Shown: positions 23,790 to 32,534 of the stretch, piece by piece
How positions within the stretch are numbered: the stretch's first letter is position 1
Layout of the letters: every line of letters begins with the position of its first letter
Source: Candidatus Sulfopaludibacter sp. SbA3
GTDB taxonomy: Bacteria > Acidobacteriota > Vicinamibacteria > Vicinamibacterales > UBA2999
NCBI GenBank assembly: GCA_945903265.1
Contig: CAMDNQ010000001.1
Coordinates: 62,001-126,000 of the forward strand
Direction: 5' to 3'
Length of the DNA: 64,000 bases
The notes under the pieces: generated by a model
What the model was told of the DNA's origin: nothing
The model's database searches: none
Seen by the model: the letters and a program-made list of their open reading frames with translations, nothing else
Made by a program: the position numbers and the translations under genes

Positions 23790-25610
23790 TCAGGGCTGGC
23801 CGGTGGGCGGCGGGCCTGGGGCGGGCTGCGGCGTCGGCGGCTGGATCGGAATCGCGGGTGACCCCGTCGCCGGAGGCGCGGGCGGTGGCGACGATGGCGG
23901 TATCGCGCCCGGTTCGATCGTGAGCGGAAGGTCGATGATGCCCGAGCCCGCGGCGCCGCGGCCAACGCGGAACGGCCGCAGGTCAGCCTCTTCGAGGTCC
24001 AGGACGCGGACGATATGCGGCGTCAGCGTCAGGACGATATCGGTTTCCTGCGTCTCGCGCCGGTTGTGGGCGAACAGCCGCCCGATGACGGGGAGCTCGC
24101 TCAGGCCGGGGATGCCGGATGCGACGCGCCGCTCATCGTCACGAATCAGGCCCGCCAGGAGGTTGGTCTCTCCGTCGCGCAGGCGGATCACCGTGCTGAT
24201 CTCCCGGTTGCCGAACGTCGGCAGTCCTCCGAATCCCGTCCCCGAGATGCTGCTTACCAGAATCTTCAGCGCCAGCGACACCTCGCCGTCATGGTGGGTC
24301 CGCGGCGTGATGTCGATGTTCACCCCGATGTTCTCGTAGTTGAACGAGGTGATCGGCTGCTGGGCCACGCCGCCGGTCGCAAACGGCGTGAAGGTAGTGA
24401 CCGGCACCGGCACGCGCTCGCCGAACCGCGCGGACGCCGTCATGCCTTCAGACGTGCGCAGCTGGGGATTGGCCAGCGTGCGCGTGTTGCTGTCGGTCTT
24501 GAGCAGCCGGTAGAAGAGTCCCGGCAGGTTTGTCAGGAAGACATCCGCACCCGTCAGGCTGCGAAGATCCCTCAGCGTGAATTCGTCACGGTTCACGTCG
24601 ACGTTCCCGTTGATACCTGTCGATCCGGGCGATGCGATCTGCAGTCCGTACTCGCGGAGCCGCGTGCGGTCGATCTCGAGGAGCTCCACTTCAATCACGA
24701 CTTCGGGGCGCGCCTTGTCGATCGCGGCGATCAGACGACCGGCCGCGGCGACGCGCTCGGGGGTGTCCTTGATCGAGAGGGCATTGGTGGCGGTGATCGG
24801 CGCGAGCCGGCGGTTGTCGATGACGATGCGCAGAAGATCCAGGGTTTCCTTGACGTCGGCGTTGCTCAGGTAAAACGTCTGGACGATTTCGTCTTCGTAC
24901 TCGGTGCGCTTGGCCGGCGTGTCGGGAACGATCGTCACCGTCCGCTGCGCGGTCACACGATAGAAATTGCGCGTCGCCACGGAGAGCGACTCGAGGCCGT
25001 TCTCGACGCTGGCGTTGCGAAGATCGATGGTGACGGGCTGGTCGCGGAACTGCGGATCGAACACGATGTTCAGATTGGCGAACCGGGCCAGGGCCGCGTA
25101 GATGTCGCGGGCGCTGGCATCACGGAACGTCAGCGACGCCGGCAGCCGGATGTCTGTGGGCAGCTCGAGACCCGACGGCGGCAGGTTCTGCGAGCGCTGA
25201 ATGAGTGTTTCGAGCTCCGTCTTGCCCTCGCGCGCGACGGCGACCTTGGTGCGGAGCTGATTCCGGACCATGGTCAGCAGCTCATCGACGTTGGTATCGC
25301 CGGGATTCAGCTCTGACGCGAGCTGGAGCTCCACCAGCGCCTCTTCCAGCCTTCCTGACGCGTGGTGACGGCGGGCGCGAGTGAAATGGTCCTGCGCGGC
25401 GCGCAGCTTCGATCGGTCGAGTCCCTGGCGCGCGGCGCGGTTATCCGGATCCTCCTGGAGCGCCCTGGTGTAATCGACGACAGCGCGGTCATATTCCTGC
25501 GCAAGCTCGGCGTCCTTGCCCGAGCGGAGCGCCGCCGCCGTGGCGCAACCGGCCAATAGGAGTGTGACAAGGAGGAGCGAGGCGAGTCTGGAGTTAACGT
25601 GTGCTGTCAT
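23790..25610 (-). CDS. Lipoprotein secretin (GspD/PilQ family) with TPR N-terminus
   Basis: A 606-residue outer-membrane channel candidate. From ATG 25610 it has a lipoprotein signal (LLLVTLLLAGC, lipid Cys 22), a TPR-like region at about 30-125 (AELAQEYDRAVVDYTRALQ), an N0/STN-like domain (LTFRDASARDIYAALARFAN), an N1-like domain, then the secretin core ending in the VIRLRDGETNLLAGL and TDIVLTLTPHIV signatures, plus a proline-rich tail. It differs from the PilQ at 37940-40174 in having a lipid anchor and no AMIN domains. It overlaps lolA upstream by 17 bases. A type II secretion or orphan secretin role is possible. Confidence 0.82.
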   Translation of the reverse strand: MTAHVNSRLASLLLVTLLLAGCATAAALRSGKDAELAQEYDRAVVDYTRALQEDPDNRAARQGLDRSKLRAAQDHFTRARRHHASGRLEEALVELQLASELNPGDTNVDELLTMVRNQLRTKVAVAREGKTELETLIQRSQNLPPSGLELPTDIRLPASLTFRDASARDIYAALARFANLNIVFDPQFRDQPVTIDLRNASVENGLESLSVATRNFYRVTAQRTVTIVPDTPAKRTEYEDEIVQTFYLSNADVKETLDLLRIVIDNRRLAPITATNALSIKDTPERVAAAGRLIAAIDKARPEVVIEVELLEIDRTRLREYGLQIASPGSTGINGNVDVNRDEFTLRDLRSLTGADVFLTNLPGLFYRLLKTDSNTRTLANPQLRTSEGMTASARFGERVPVPVTTFTPFATGGVAQQPITSFNYENIGVNIDITPRTHHDGEVSLALKILVSSISGTGFGGLPTFGNREISTVIRLRDGETNLLAGLIRDDERRVASGIPGLSELPVIGRLFAHNRRETQETDIVLTLTPHIVRVLDLEEADLRPFRVGRGAAGSGIIDLPLTIEPGAIPPSSPPPAPPATGSPAIPIQPPTPQPAPGPPPTGQP

Positions 25611-26286
25611 CGCTGATGACGTCGACGCCACGGGGTATACGGAACGCAAACTCCTTATCGGATATTCCCTGGTTTTCCTTCAGGTTGTTGAAAGTCAGCG
25701 TGGAATCGCCCCCCTGGCGGTCGCGTGTCGTGAGGGCCCGGATCTGGAGCGTTATCGGGTCGACAGCCACGACCAGGTATTCATATTCGGGCTCGGACCG
25801 GCGCGGCGTAAGCTTCAGCATCGTCGGGCCCGTCGCGGCCGCGTCGGGATACGTGGCTGTGAAATCGCGTGCAATGTCACCCTTGCCGGCCAGAAAGAGA
25901 GCGGGGGTGGTCGCCTCGTTGTCTGGGGGCACCGCGCGAACAATCACCTGACGGTCGTCGGGGATGTACGAATACACCTTGGCGCCGTCGGAGATGAATT
26001 CCTTCTTTTCGGGCGCCGTGTAGGTCCAGCGCATCAAGCCGGGCTTCTTGACGAGGACGCGGCCGCGCTCCGTTGTCTGCGTGCGCAGGACGCCGCCCCG
26101 GTATGTGTGAACGAAGTCCGCGGAGAAGTCCCTGATGCCTTTGTACCGCTGCTGCAGCGATTTGGCGAGCGCGTCAGGGGCTGACACTGGGGCTGGAGGC
26201 GTCGCCGGCCGCGCCTGACCGTGTACGGCGCTTTGAGTCAAGACCGGCGCGAAGACCAGCATCGTCAGCAGAACAGTTCGAATCAT
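25594..26286 (-). CDS. lolA: LolA outer-membrane lipoprotein carrier
   Basis: Periplasmic chaperone that carries lipoproteins to the outer membrane. From ATG 26286 (230 aa) there is a Sec signal peptide (IRTVLLTMLVFAPVLTQS, cleavage near HGQA) and the LolA fold pattern: IRDFSADFVHTYRGG, GRVLVKKPGLMRWTY, SDGAKVYSYIPDDRQV and PRGVDVISDD at the end. GGGATCCG precedes the start. Translational overlap with a lipoprotein secretin suggests that LolA supplies its delivery. Confidence 0.87.
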   Translation of the reverse strand: MIRTVLLTMLVFAPVLTQSAVHGQARPATPPAPVSAPDALAKSLQQRYKGIRDFSADFVHTYRGGVLRTQTTERGRVLVKKPGLMRWTYTAPEKKEFISDGAKVYSYIPDDRQVIVRAVPPDNEATTPALFLAGKGDIARDFTATYPDAAATGPTMLKLTPRRSEPEYEYLVVAVDPITLQIRALTTRDRQGGDSTLTFNNLKENQGISDKEFAFRIPRGVDVISDDSTR

Positions 26287-26347
26287 CGGATCCCTGCCCT
26301 TCTTCAAGCTTCGCGCCAACGACGGGAGGTCAAAAGCCCATGTTCCG

Positions 26348-28282
26348 CTATTTTTGGCCCATTTTCGCGAACTGCAGTGTGGCCGCGGGGATACGAAAGC
26401 GTGGCTGGGGTGCGAAGAGGCTGGCGGCGTAATAGGGCGCCGAGACCCTCCCGTCGGACCCCAGCCATATCAGATTGACGCCTCGCTCCAGGAACATCAG
26501 CCGTTGCCGATCCCGCAGCACGTGCCCGAAGCCGGCACGGCGGAACGTGTCGATGGGCAGCCAGGACTCCATTCGTACCGTCAGTTGTTCCTCGAAGATC
26601 GAAAACGTCTCGCTGAACGGACGGCCCGACGATCGGTACACCTGCGGGCGTTCGCCGGCAACGCCCGCGAACAGCTCGTACGCGTCTGACGCGCGCTGTG
26701 GCACCCGCGCGCCGGTCAACGCCGACAGCGCGCGGTTGAAGTCGTCGAGATCCAGAGGCGTCTCCCGCGGAGGCGTGAGCAGGACAAGCACGTAGGGCAT
26801 CCCCCGCGGCACCAGCGCGAACGACTGCTCCATGGGCAGGATCGATGTCGTCGGGTCTTCAGCCATTGCGCCTGGATCGATGACCCCGGCCAGCTCACGC
26901 GCCGCATCGCCATTCAGCACGAGGTCCCGCCCGAGTTCATGGTTATCCTGCAGAAAGAGCGGCCAATGCGTCAGCACATCGCCGAGCCTGACCCACGACA
27001 GGTCCGGGCGCAGATGTCTGCCCGTATAGAGCAGGACATTTTCGAGCTGCCAGTTCATCTGCGACACGAAGAGCGAGTTGGAATCGCGCACGCCCTGGGT
27101 GAGCACGGCAATCAGCTGCTGCCCTCGCCGATCGTCATGCCGATCCACCACCGGCCACGTCGTCCATCCCCGCCAGCCGGCGTACCCCAGCGCGAAGCCC
27201 AACACGAGCAGTGGGGCGAGCCTTGTCAGGCTCGCCTCGCGGACCTGACAAGGTCCGCGCCACAGTGCACTGATGCCTGCGACCGCCGCGCCGGCGGCAA
27301 ACGCCGTCACCAGATGCGCGGGCAGAAAGAAGACGTGCGAGTCGCCGACGTTGTAGGTGAGCGCGAAGATCGTCGACGCGGCGTACATGGTCAGGATCAG
27401 GCAGAACCATGCGCGTGACGTTCGCCAGAGCATGACAAGACCGGCGCAGGCAAGCGCCAGGCCCGCGATGCCGAACTGCTGGCGCGCATCGAACAGCCAC
27501 ATGGCGAGCCGATCGGTGATCTGGTCGGCGCCGACGCCGAGGACCATCGTTTCGCGCCAGTCCTGCTTGGTCGTGTCGAACCAGAAGGCAGCGAGCCCTT
27601 CGACAGGCGACGCAGGGGCGGTGAACGCCCCCCATACCGACATGTAGTTCGGGGCGTACTGCAGCGCCCCGAGCGCTGCAATTCCCACGGCCGTGGCCGC
27701 GACGCGCGCGTTCAGCAGGTCGCGCCGCGACCCGCTTGTCTGGAACAGGAAGAGTGCAAACGGAATGAGCAACAGGATCATCGTGAGGTGGTTGCCGAAC
27801 GACAGCGCGTAGACGGCCAGCACCAGCACCAGTCGGGGGTATGAGGGTCGGGACGCATACCAATAGAGGGCGAGCAGGCACCCGGCAATCAGCGTGAGGT
27901 GGAGGGTATAGACCTCGGCGATGATCGCCTGCGACCAGAAGGTGTAGGAAAAGGCGAGGAGCAGACCGGCGACAATCCCGGCGGCATGCGAGCGCATAAC
28001 CGTGGCGCACAACACCGTCAGCAGCCCGACCGCCGCCGCGCCCCATATCGCCGAAAAGAGATTGAGCGCGCGCGCCGGATCACCAGGGCTCGCGGCGAGG
28101 ATGAAGGGGCGGGCGAGGCCGTAGTAGAGCGGATAGGCCTGCCGGGCGCTGACTTCCGGCCACAGGACTGCCGCCTGAAAGCCCCCTGTGTCCCCCAGAT
28201 CGACGCCCGGCAGCAGTGTCTGCGTGTACGCCCAGAACGCGAGGGTGGCGACGACGCACGCGGTTGCGATGTACCTAGCCAC
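26348..28282 (-). CDS. DUF2723-family multi-pass membrane protein (glycosyltransferase-like)
   Basis: A 644-residue integral membrane protein with about ten hydrophobic helices in the first 400 residues and a soluble C-terminal part. The early motif LLPGVDLGDTGGFQAAVLW resembles the acidic loop of DUF2723/GT-C proteins related to protein O-mannosyltransferases, followed by a helix with ARQAYPLYYGL. The acceptor and donor are unknown. The start overlaps the upstream PHP gene by 8 bases. The adjacent downstream genes encode lipoprotein transport, so an envelope glycosylation role is plausible but unproven. Confidence 0.72.
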   Translation of the reverse strand: MARYIATACVVATLAFWAYTQTLLPGVDLGDTGGFQAAVLWPEVSARQAYPLYYGLARPFILAASPGDPARALNLFSAIWGAAAVGLLTVLCATVMRSHAAGIVAGLLLAFSYTFWSQAIIAEVYTLHLTLIAGCLLALYWYASRPSYPRLVLVLAVYALSFGNHLTMILLLIPFALFLFQTSGSRRDLLNARVAATAVGIAALGALQYAPNYMSVWGAFTAPASPVEGLAAFWFDTTKQDWRETMVLGVGADQITDRLAMWLFDARQQFGIAGLALACAGLVMLWRTSRAWFCLILTMYAASTIFALTYNVGDSHVFFLPAHLVTAFAAGAAVAGISALWRGPCQVREASLTRLAPLLVLGFALGYAGWRGWTTWPVVDRHDDRRGQQLIAVLTQGVRDSNSLFVSQMNWQLENVLLYTGRHLRPDLSWVRLGDVLTHWPLFLQDNHELGRDLVLNGDAARELAGVIDPGAMAEDPTTSILPMEQSFALVPRGMPYVLVLLTPPRETPLDLDDFNRALSALTGARVPQRASDAYELFAGVAGERPQVYRSSGRPFSETFSIFEEQLTVRMESWLPIDTFRRAGFGHVLRDRQRLMFLERGVNLIWLGSDGRVSAPYYAASLFAPQPRFRIPAATLQFAKMGQK

Positions 28283-29555
28283 GCGATCGTTTGCGGGCGA
28301 CGAAGGCGCGAACGTCGGCGGTCGTGCGGGTGTTCAGAACGTGCCGCGGCTCGACCCACCCCCGGCGCGCGGTCCCGACGCCGAATTTCATCTGTCGTGC
28401 GAGCGACTCGATTCGGTGGCAATCGCTGTCGATGACCAGCGTCACGCCGGCGCCGGCGGCCTGCCGGGCGATGTCGCCGTCGAGATCGAGATGCCCGGGT
28501 GCGCCGTCGACTTCGAGCGCAGTACCCGTCTCGACCGCCGCGGTGAAGAGGCGGTCGAAATCGAGCTCGTATCCCGCGGACTGTGCCGGCGATCGATTGG
28601 CGGGGTGGGTGATCACGTTGACCAGCGGGTGGTCGATCGTCTTGAGATACCGCTCCGTCAGCCGGCGTCCGTTATGGCCGCCGCTGTCGTGAAGCGATGC
28701 CAGCACGATGTCGAAGCCGCGCAGGAGATCGTCATCGAAATCCAGCGTGCCGTCCGGCATGATGTCCACCTCGATCCCGTGGAGGATCTCGATGCCGGTG
28801 ACCGTCTCGCGCAGCGCGTCCACTTCCTTCCGCTGCTTCGCCACGTCCGCCCGTGCGAGCTTGCGCGACGACCATGCGCTCTCCGAGTGGTCGGTGATCG
28901 CGACGTAGTCATAGCCCAGCTGCTTCGACGCACTGACCACGTCGGCAATGGTGTCCTGCCCGTCGCTCCACGTGGTGTGGGTGTGCAGGTCCCCGCGTAT
29001 ATGGCGTTCTTCGATGAGCTGCGGAAGCCGTCCGGACGCCGCCGCCTCGACTTCGCCTGTCCCGTTGCGCAGCTCGGGCGCGATAAATGACAGGTTCAGG
29101 CGGCCGTAGAACTCCGTCTCCGTGAGACAGGGAATATGCGCGGCGTTTTCGTCGGTAAGTGTCGCGTCCGCGAAGCGGAGCCCGGCGTCGGCCGCGCGCC
29201 GGCTCAGCTGGTCGGTATGAGCTCTGGAGCCGGTATGCCATACCAGGGCGGCGCCGGCGTGTTCCTGGACCGCAAGGTGAAGCGTGACGATTCCACGCCC
29301 CGTCTGGACGGTGATGCTGGTGGCGGTGTGACGACTCGAGGCCTGGACGGCAGGAAGACGCCCGAACGCGCGCAGGAGGTCTGCGTGGGCGGACGCTGGC
29401 ACGATCCCGAGAAGGGCGACGTCACCGACGTCAGGCGCGAAGCGCCGCAGGCTGCCGACCGGTGAAATCATGTCGGCGCCGATCCCCGCCCGCCGCGCGT
29501 CGGCGATGATCGACGAGGCGAGCATGTGCGCCCGCCCCAGGGGCATTCGGGACAT
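28275..29555 (-). CDS. PolX-like protein with degenerate polymerase core and intact PHP domain
   Basis: A 426-residue paralogue of the PolX at 13350-15128 lacking the 8-kDa/HhH region. The N-terminal ~165 residues align to the PolX palm and thumb: SPVGSLRRFAPDVGDVALL against GSVRRGCETCGDIDIL, so the second catalytic Asp is Ala; GIVTLHLAV replaces GFQADLRLV, so the third Asp is Thr. The C-terminal PHP domain is complete (LHTHTTWSDG, ITDHSES, GIEVDIMPDG, LASLHD, THPANR, DSDCHR). Probably a PHP phosphoesterase or nuclease without polymerase activity. ATG 29555 or 29546 are likely starts; GTG 29564 lies in a repeat. Confidence 0.83.
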   Translation of the reverse strand: MSRMPLGRAHMLASSIIADARRAGIGADMISPVGSLRRFAPDVGDVALLGIVPASAHADLLRAFGRLPAVQASSRHTATSITVQTGRGIVTLHLAVQEHAGAALVWHTGSRAHTDQLSRRAADAGLRFADATLTDENAAHIPCLTETEFYGRLNLSFIAPELRNGTGEVEAAASGRLPQLIEERHIRGDLHTHTTWSDGQDTIADVVSASKQLGYDYVAITDHSESAWSSRKLARADVAKQRKEVDALRETVTGIEILHGIEVDIMPDGTLDFDDDLLRGFDIVLASLHDSGGHNGRRLTERYLKTIDHPLVNVITHPANRSPAQSAGYELDFDRLFTAAVETGTALEVDGAPGHLDLDGDIARQAAGAGVTLVIDSDCHRIESLARQMKFGVGTARRGWVEPRHVLNTRTTADVRAFVARKRSRG

Positions 29556-29565
29556 CGAAGGCACA

Positions 29566-29650
29566 AGTCAGCAGTCAGAAGTCACAAGTAGCAACCAAAT
29601 TGTACCTTGGTGCTTTCTTGTGACTTGTGACCTGAGCCTTCTGACGTGTG
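29566..29650. repeat. Imperfect palindromic repeat (AAGTCACAAGT units)
   Basis: Between the glsB stop and the PHP gene start. The left half carries GTCAGCAGTCAGAAGTCACA, the right half TTGTGACTTGTGACC and CCTTCTGAC, imperfect reverse complements around ATTGTACC. It can fold into a hairpin and contains TACAAT on the minus strand, which could serve as a -10 for the PHP gene. Confidence 0.6.
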
Positions 29651-29653
29651 ACT

Positions 29654-29914
29654 TTACGGGCGAACCGTCCGGCGGCCGACCATCATCCGGTAGATGACCA
29701 GCAGCACGATGGCGCCGATGAACGCCATGATCCACCCGGCGGGTTCACCTTCCGCGTAGAAGCCCATTGCCCGTCCCACGAAGCCACCCAGCACGGCGCC
29801 GGCGATCCCCAGAAGCATCGTCACGATGATGCCGCCCGGATCACGGCCCGGCATGACCAGCTTCGCGAGCGCGCCGATGATCAGACCGAAAAGGATCCAT
29901 CCCAGAATTCCCAT
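29654..29914 (-). CDS. GlsB/YeaQ/YmgE-family small membrane protein
   Basis: An 86-residue protein with three hydrophobic helices and glycine zipper character: MGILGWILFGLIIGALAKLV, the PGRDPGGIIVTMLLGIAGAV motif typical of the transglycosylase-associated family, and a last helix ending in RRTVRP. Members are often stress-induced; function is uncertain. A good Shine-Dalgarno GGAGGA lies 6 bases before ATG 29914. Confidence 0.88.
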   Translation of the reverse strand: MGILGWILFGLIIGALAKLVMPGRDPGGIIVTMLLGIAGAVLGGFVGRAMGFYAEGEPAGWIMAFIGAIVLLVIYRMMVGRRTVRP

Positions 29915-29980
29915 CTATATCCTCCATACTCAAACGTTTCGCGTGTCGGGGAAATGCAAGGGGAAGGCCGGAGCGCGTGA

Positions 29981-29986
29981 TAAACT
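29981..29986 (+). promoter_or_regulatory. Possible -10 element for tRNA-Ala
   Basis: TAAACT preceded by TGA (extended -10-like TGATAAACT), 27 bases before the tRNA. No convincing -35 is visible. Weak assignment based on position only. Confidence 0.3.
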
Positions 29987-30013
29987 GAAGCGTCTTTTCC
30001 AACAGGGACCTTC

Positions 30014-30089
30014 GGGCGGCTAGCTCAGCTGGGAGAGCGCTGCGTTCGCAATGCAGAGGTCAGGGGTTCGATCCCCCTGCCGTCCACCA
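30014..30089 (+). tRNA. tRNA-Ala (anticodon CGC), CCA encoded
   Basis: A full 76-base cloverleaf: acceptor GGGCGGC pairs with GCCGTCC and includes the G3:U70 wobble pair that defines alanine tRNAs; D-arm GCTC/GAGC; anticodon stem CTGCG/TGCAG with loop TTCGCAA, anticodon CGC reading GCG codons; T-arm AGGGG/CCCCT with loop TTCGATC; discriminator A then CCA encoded in the DNA. pfkA follows 32 bases later. Confidence 0.97.
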
Positions 30090-30121
30090 ATCTTCCCTCA
30101 CGCCGACGTCACACACTTCTC

Positions 30122-31207
30122 GTGAAAAATACCGTCAAGAAAATCGGCGTGCTTACCGGCGGGGGAGACGCTCCCGGCCTCAACGCCGTGATTCGTGCCG
30201 TCGTGAAATCGGCCTACAACTCCGGAGTCGCCGTCCTCGGCCTCGAGGACAGCTTCGACGGCCTGATTCATCCTGAAAAGTCCCGTCCGCTCAGCCCGCG
30301 CGACGTCACCGGGATTCTGCGACTGGGCGGCACGATCCTCGGCACCGTCAATCGCGGCGACCCCTTCCTCGAACCGATTGAGACCTCCGAGGGCACGTTC
30401 AACTACGCGGACCGCGTCATCGACATGTTCAAGCGGGCGGGGCTCGACGCGCTGATCTGCATCGGCGGCGACGGCACCCTGGCCATCTCGCACGAGTTCT
30501 CGAAGAGGGGCATTCCCCTCGTCGGCGTCCCCAAGACCATCGACAACGACATCATGGGGACCAACAGCTCCTTCGGGTTCGACACGGCCGTCAGCTTTGC
30601 GACGGAGTCGATCGATCGCCTGCACAGCACCGCCGAAGCGCACCGCCGGATCATGGTGGTCGAGGTCATGGGCCGCAATGCCGGCTGGATTGCGCTGCAC
30701 AGCGGCGTCGCCGGCGGCGCCGATGTGATCCTGATCCCGGAGATTCCCTACGACCTCGACAAGGTCGCGGAGTGCATCCGCGCGCGCGATGCCTGGGGCG
30801 CCCGTTTCAGCATCGTGGTAGTTGCCGAGGGAGCCAAACCGAAAGGCGGCAAGGTGTCGGTTGTCGCGGAGGCGCACGGCGCCAGCCCCGAGCGGCTCGG
30901 CGGCGCGGGCATGTACGTCGCGAACGAGCTCGAGGCGCGGACCGGGAAAGAATCGCGTTTCGTCGTCCTGGGGCATCTGCAACGGGGCGGGGCGCCGACG
31001 CCGTTCGACCGGACGCTGGCGACCCGGTTCGGCGGTAAAGCGGTGGAGCTGGTGCTGGCGGGACAGTTCGACGTCATGGTTGCGAACCATCCGCCCGACA
31101 TCGTGGCCGTACCCCTCGCAGACGTCGTTGGCAAGCAGCGCCTGGTGCCGCTGGACTATGACCTGGTCCACACGGCCCGGAGGCTGGGCGTGTCGTTCGG
31201 GGATTAG
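30122..31207 (+). CDS. pfkA: 6-phosphofructokinase, mixed-signature type
   Basis: Phosphorylates fructose-6-phosphate in glycolysis. The 361-residue protein starts GTG 30122 (VKKIGVLTGGGDAPGLNAV). It has GGDGT in the nucleotide loop (Gly at the E. coli 104 position) and PKTIDND with Lys at position 124, where ATP-specific E. coli enzyme has Gly. The MGRNAGWIAL and RGGAPTPFDR motifs are normal. Gly104/Lys124 is found in the mixed ATP/PPi long-chain group, so donor use is uncertain. Its 3' end overlaps frr by four bases, tail to tail. Confidence 0.92.
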   Translation: MKNTVKKIGVLTGGGDAPGLNAVIRAVVKSAYNSGVAVLGLEDSFDGLIHPEKSRPLSPRDVTGILRLGGTILGTVNRGDPFLEPIETSEGTFNYADRVIDMFKRAGLDALICIGGDGTLAISHEFSKRGIPLVGVPKTIDNDIMGTNSSFGFDTAVSFATESIDRLHSTAEAHRRIMVVEVMGRNAGWIALHSGVAGGADVILIPEIPYDLDKVAECIRARDAWGARFSIVVVAEGAKPKGGKVSVVAEAHGASPERLGGAGMYVANELEARTGKESRFVVLGHLQRGGAPTPFDRTLATRFGGKAVELVLAGQFDVMVANHPPDIVAVPLADVVGKQRLVPLDYDLVHTARRLGVSFGD

Positions 31208-31773
31208 TGGCCCAGTAGTTCCTGATCCTTCTTCTTCTGCAGCTCGTCGATCATCTTGACGTGGTCGTCGGTGATCTTCTGGACGTGCTCCAGGCCCTTC
31301 CGCTCATCGTCTTCGGAAACCGTGTGGTCCTTCAGCAGCTTCTTCAGGCGCTCGTTGGCGTCCCGCCGGACCAGGCGGATCGCGTTCCGTCCCTCCTCGG
31401 CCTGCTTGTGCACATGGCGTGAGAGCTCCTTGCGGCGCTCCTCGGTGAGCGCCGGAATCGGGATGCGGACGATCTTCCCGTCGTTTGCCGGATTCAGCCC
31501 CAGGTCGGCGGCCGTGATGCCTTTCTCGATCGCCTTGAGGAGCGAGGGATCGAATGGCTGCGCCACGATCATGCCAGGCTCGGGGATCGACAGCGTCGCG
31601 ACCTGATTGAGCGGGACCCGCGAGCCGTACGCTTCGACGTGCACCGCGTCGAGCAGACTGACGGCGGCGCGGCCCGTCCGCACGCCTGCCATCTCGCGGC
31701 GGACCCGCTCGATGCCGGCATCCATCCGGGTCTTCACCTCGCCGAACATGCCTTTTAAGTCGCTGAATTCCAT
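31204..31773 (-). CDS. frr: Ribosome recycling factor
   Basis: Splits post-termination ribosomes with EF-G. The 189-residue protein shows the RRF pattern: MDAGIERVRREMAGVRTGRA, VPLNQVATLSIPEPGMIVAQ, IPIPALTEERRKEL and RRDANERLKKL. It is the last gene of the rplM-rpsI-rpsB-tsf-pyrH-frr block, 8 bases after pyrH. Confidence 0.97.
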   Translation of the reverse strand: MEFSDLKGMFGEVKTRMDAGIERVRREMAGVRTGRAAVSLLDAVHVEAYGSRVPLNQVATLSIPEPGMIVAQPFDPSLLKAIEKGITAADLGLNPANDGKIVRIPIPALTEERRKELSRHVHKQAEEGRNAIRLVRRDANERLKKLLKDHTVSEDDERKGLEHVQKITDDHVKMIDELQKKKDQELLGH

Positions 31774-31781
31774 GTCGTCAC

Positions 31782-32513
31782 CTACATGCCAACGGTCGTG
31801 CCGACCGGTTCACCCTGCACGACGCGGCGGATGTTCCCGGCCTCACGGAGATTAAAAACCACGATCGGCAGCTTGTTGTCCATGCACAGGGAAATGGCCG
31901 TGGCGTCCATCACCTTGAGCTGGCGTTCGAGCACCTGGAGGTACGAAATCGAGGCAAATTTGGTGGCCTTGGGATCGAGCATCGGGTCGGCGGTGTACAC
32001 GCCGTCCACTTTCGTTCCCTTCAGGATGACTTCGGCCTTGATCTCCATCGCGCGGAGAGCCGCCGCCGTATCGGTCGTGAAATAGGGATTGCCGGTGCCC
32101 GCGGCGAAGATGACGACGCGCCCCTTTTCCATGTGGCGGATGGCCCTCCGCCGGATGAAGGGCTCTGCCACCGCGCGCATTTCGATGGCGGTCACCACGC
32201 GGGTCTGGATGTTCTGCTGCTCGAGGGCGTCCTGGAGGGCGAGGCCGTTGATGACCGTCGCCAGCATGCCCATGTAGTCGGCCGTGGCCCGGTCCATCCC
32301 ACGGACGCTCGCGGCGACGCCCCTGAAGATATTGCCGCCGCCGATGACGATGGAGGTCTGCACGCCCATCGCCTGGATGTCCCCGACGTCGCGCGCGATC
32401 CGGGTCGTGACGGCCGGGTCGATCCCGAACTGCTGCTCGCCCATGAGCGCCTCGCCCGAGAGCTTGAGGAGGACGCGCTTGTAGACCGGGCCTGACGAGG
32501 GGGGAGCAGACAT
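31782..32513 (-). CDS. pyrH: UMP kinase
   Basis: Hexameric amino-acid-kinase-fold enzyme making UDP. Motifs: [44 protein letters not shown] and [12 protein letters not shown]-like [15 protein letters not shown]. Length 243 is normal. A TATAAT (32522-32527, minus) ends 8 bases before the ATG within the tsf-pyrH gap, implying an internal leaderless promoter in addition to read-through from tsf. Confidence 0.97.
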   Translation of the reverse strand: MSAPPSSGPVYKRVLLKLSGEALMGEQQFGIDPAVTTRIARDVGDIQAMGVQTSIVIGGGNIFRGVAASVRGMDRATADYMGMLATVINGLALQDALEQQNIQTRVVTAIEMRAVAEPFIRRRAIRHMEKGRVVIFAAGTGNPYFTTDTAAALRAMEIKAEVILKGTKVDGVYTADPMLDPKATKFASISYLQVLERQLKVMDATAISLCMDNKLPIVVFNLREAGNIRRVVQGEPVGTTVGM

Positions 32514-32521
32514 CGAACGGA

Positions 32522-32527
32522 ATTATA
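32522..32527 (-). promoter_or_regulatory. -10 element TATAAT for pyrH
   Basis: Perfect TATAAT on the minus strand; the 8-base spacer TCCGTTCG leads straight to ATG 32513. No Shine-Dalgarno sequence fits in this spacer. Confidence 0.55.
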
Positions 32528-32534
32528 TTCCGCT

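Noticed and set aside
28275-29564. GTG 29564 as start of the PolX-like PHP gene
   Set aside because: It lies at the edge of the AAGTCACAAGT repeat; ATG 29555 or 29546 is closer to the conserved PolX thumb sequence.
30100-30122. Further tRNA genes in the window
   Set aside because: Only one complete cloverleaf was found; no second tRNA follows tRNA-Ala before pfkA.
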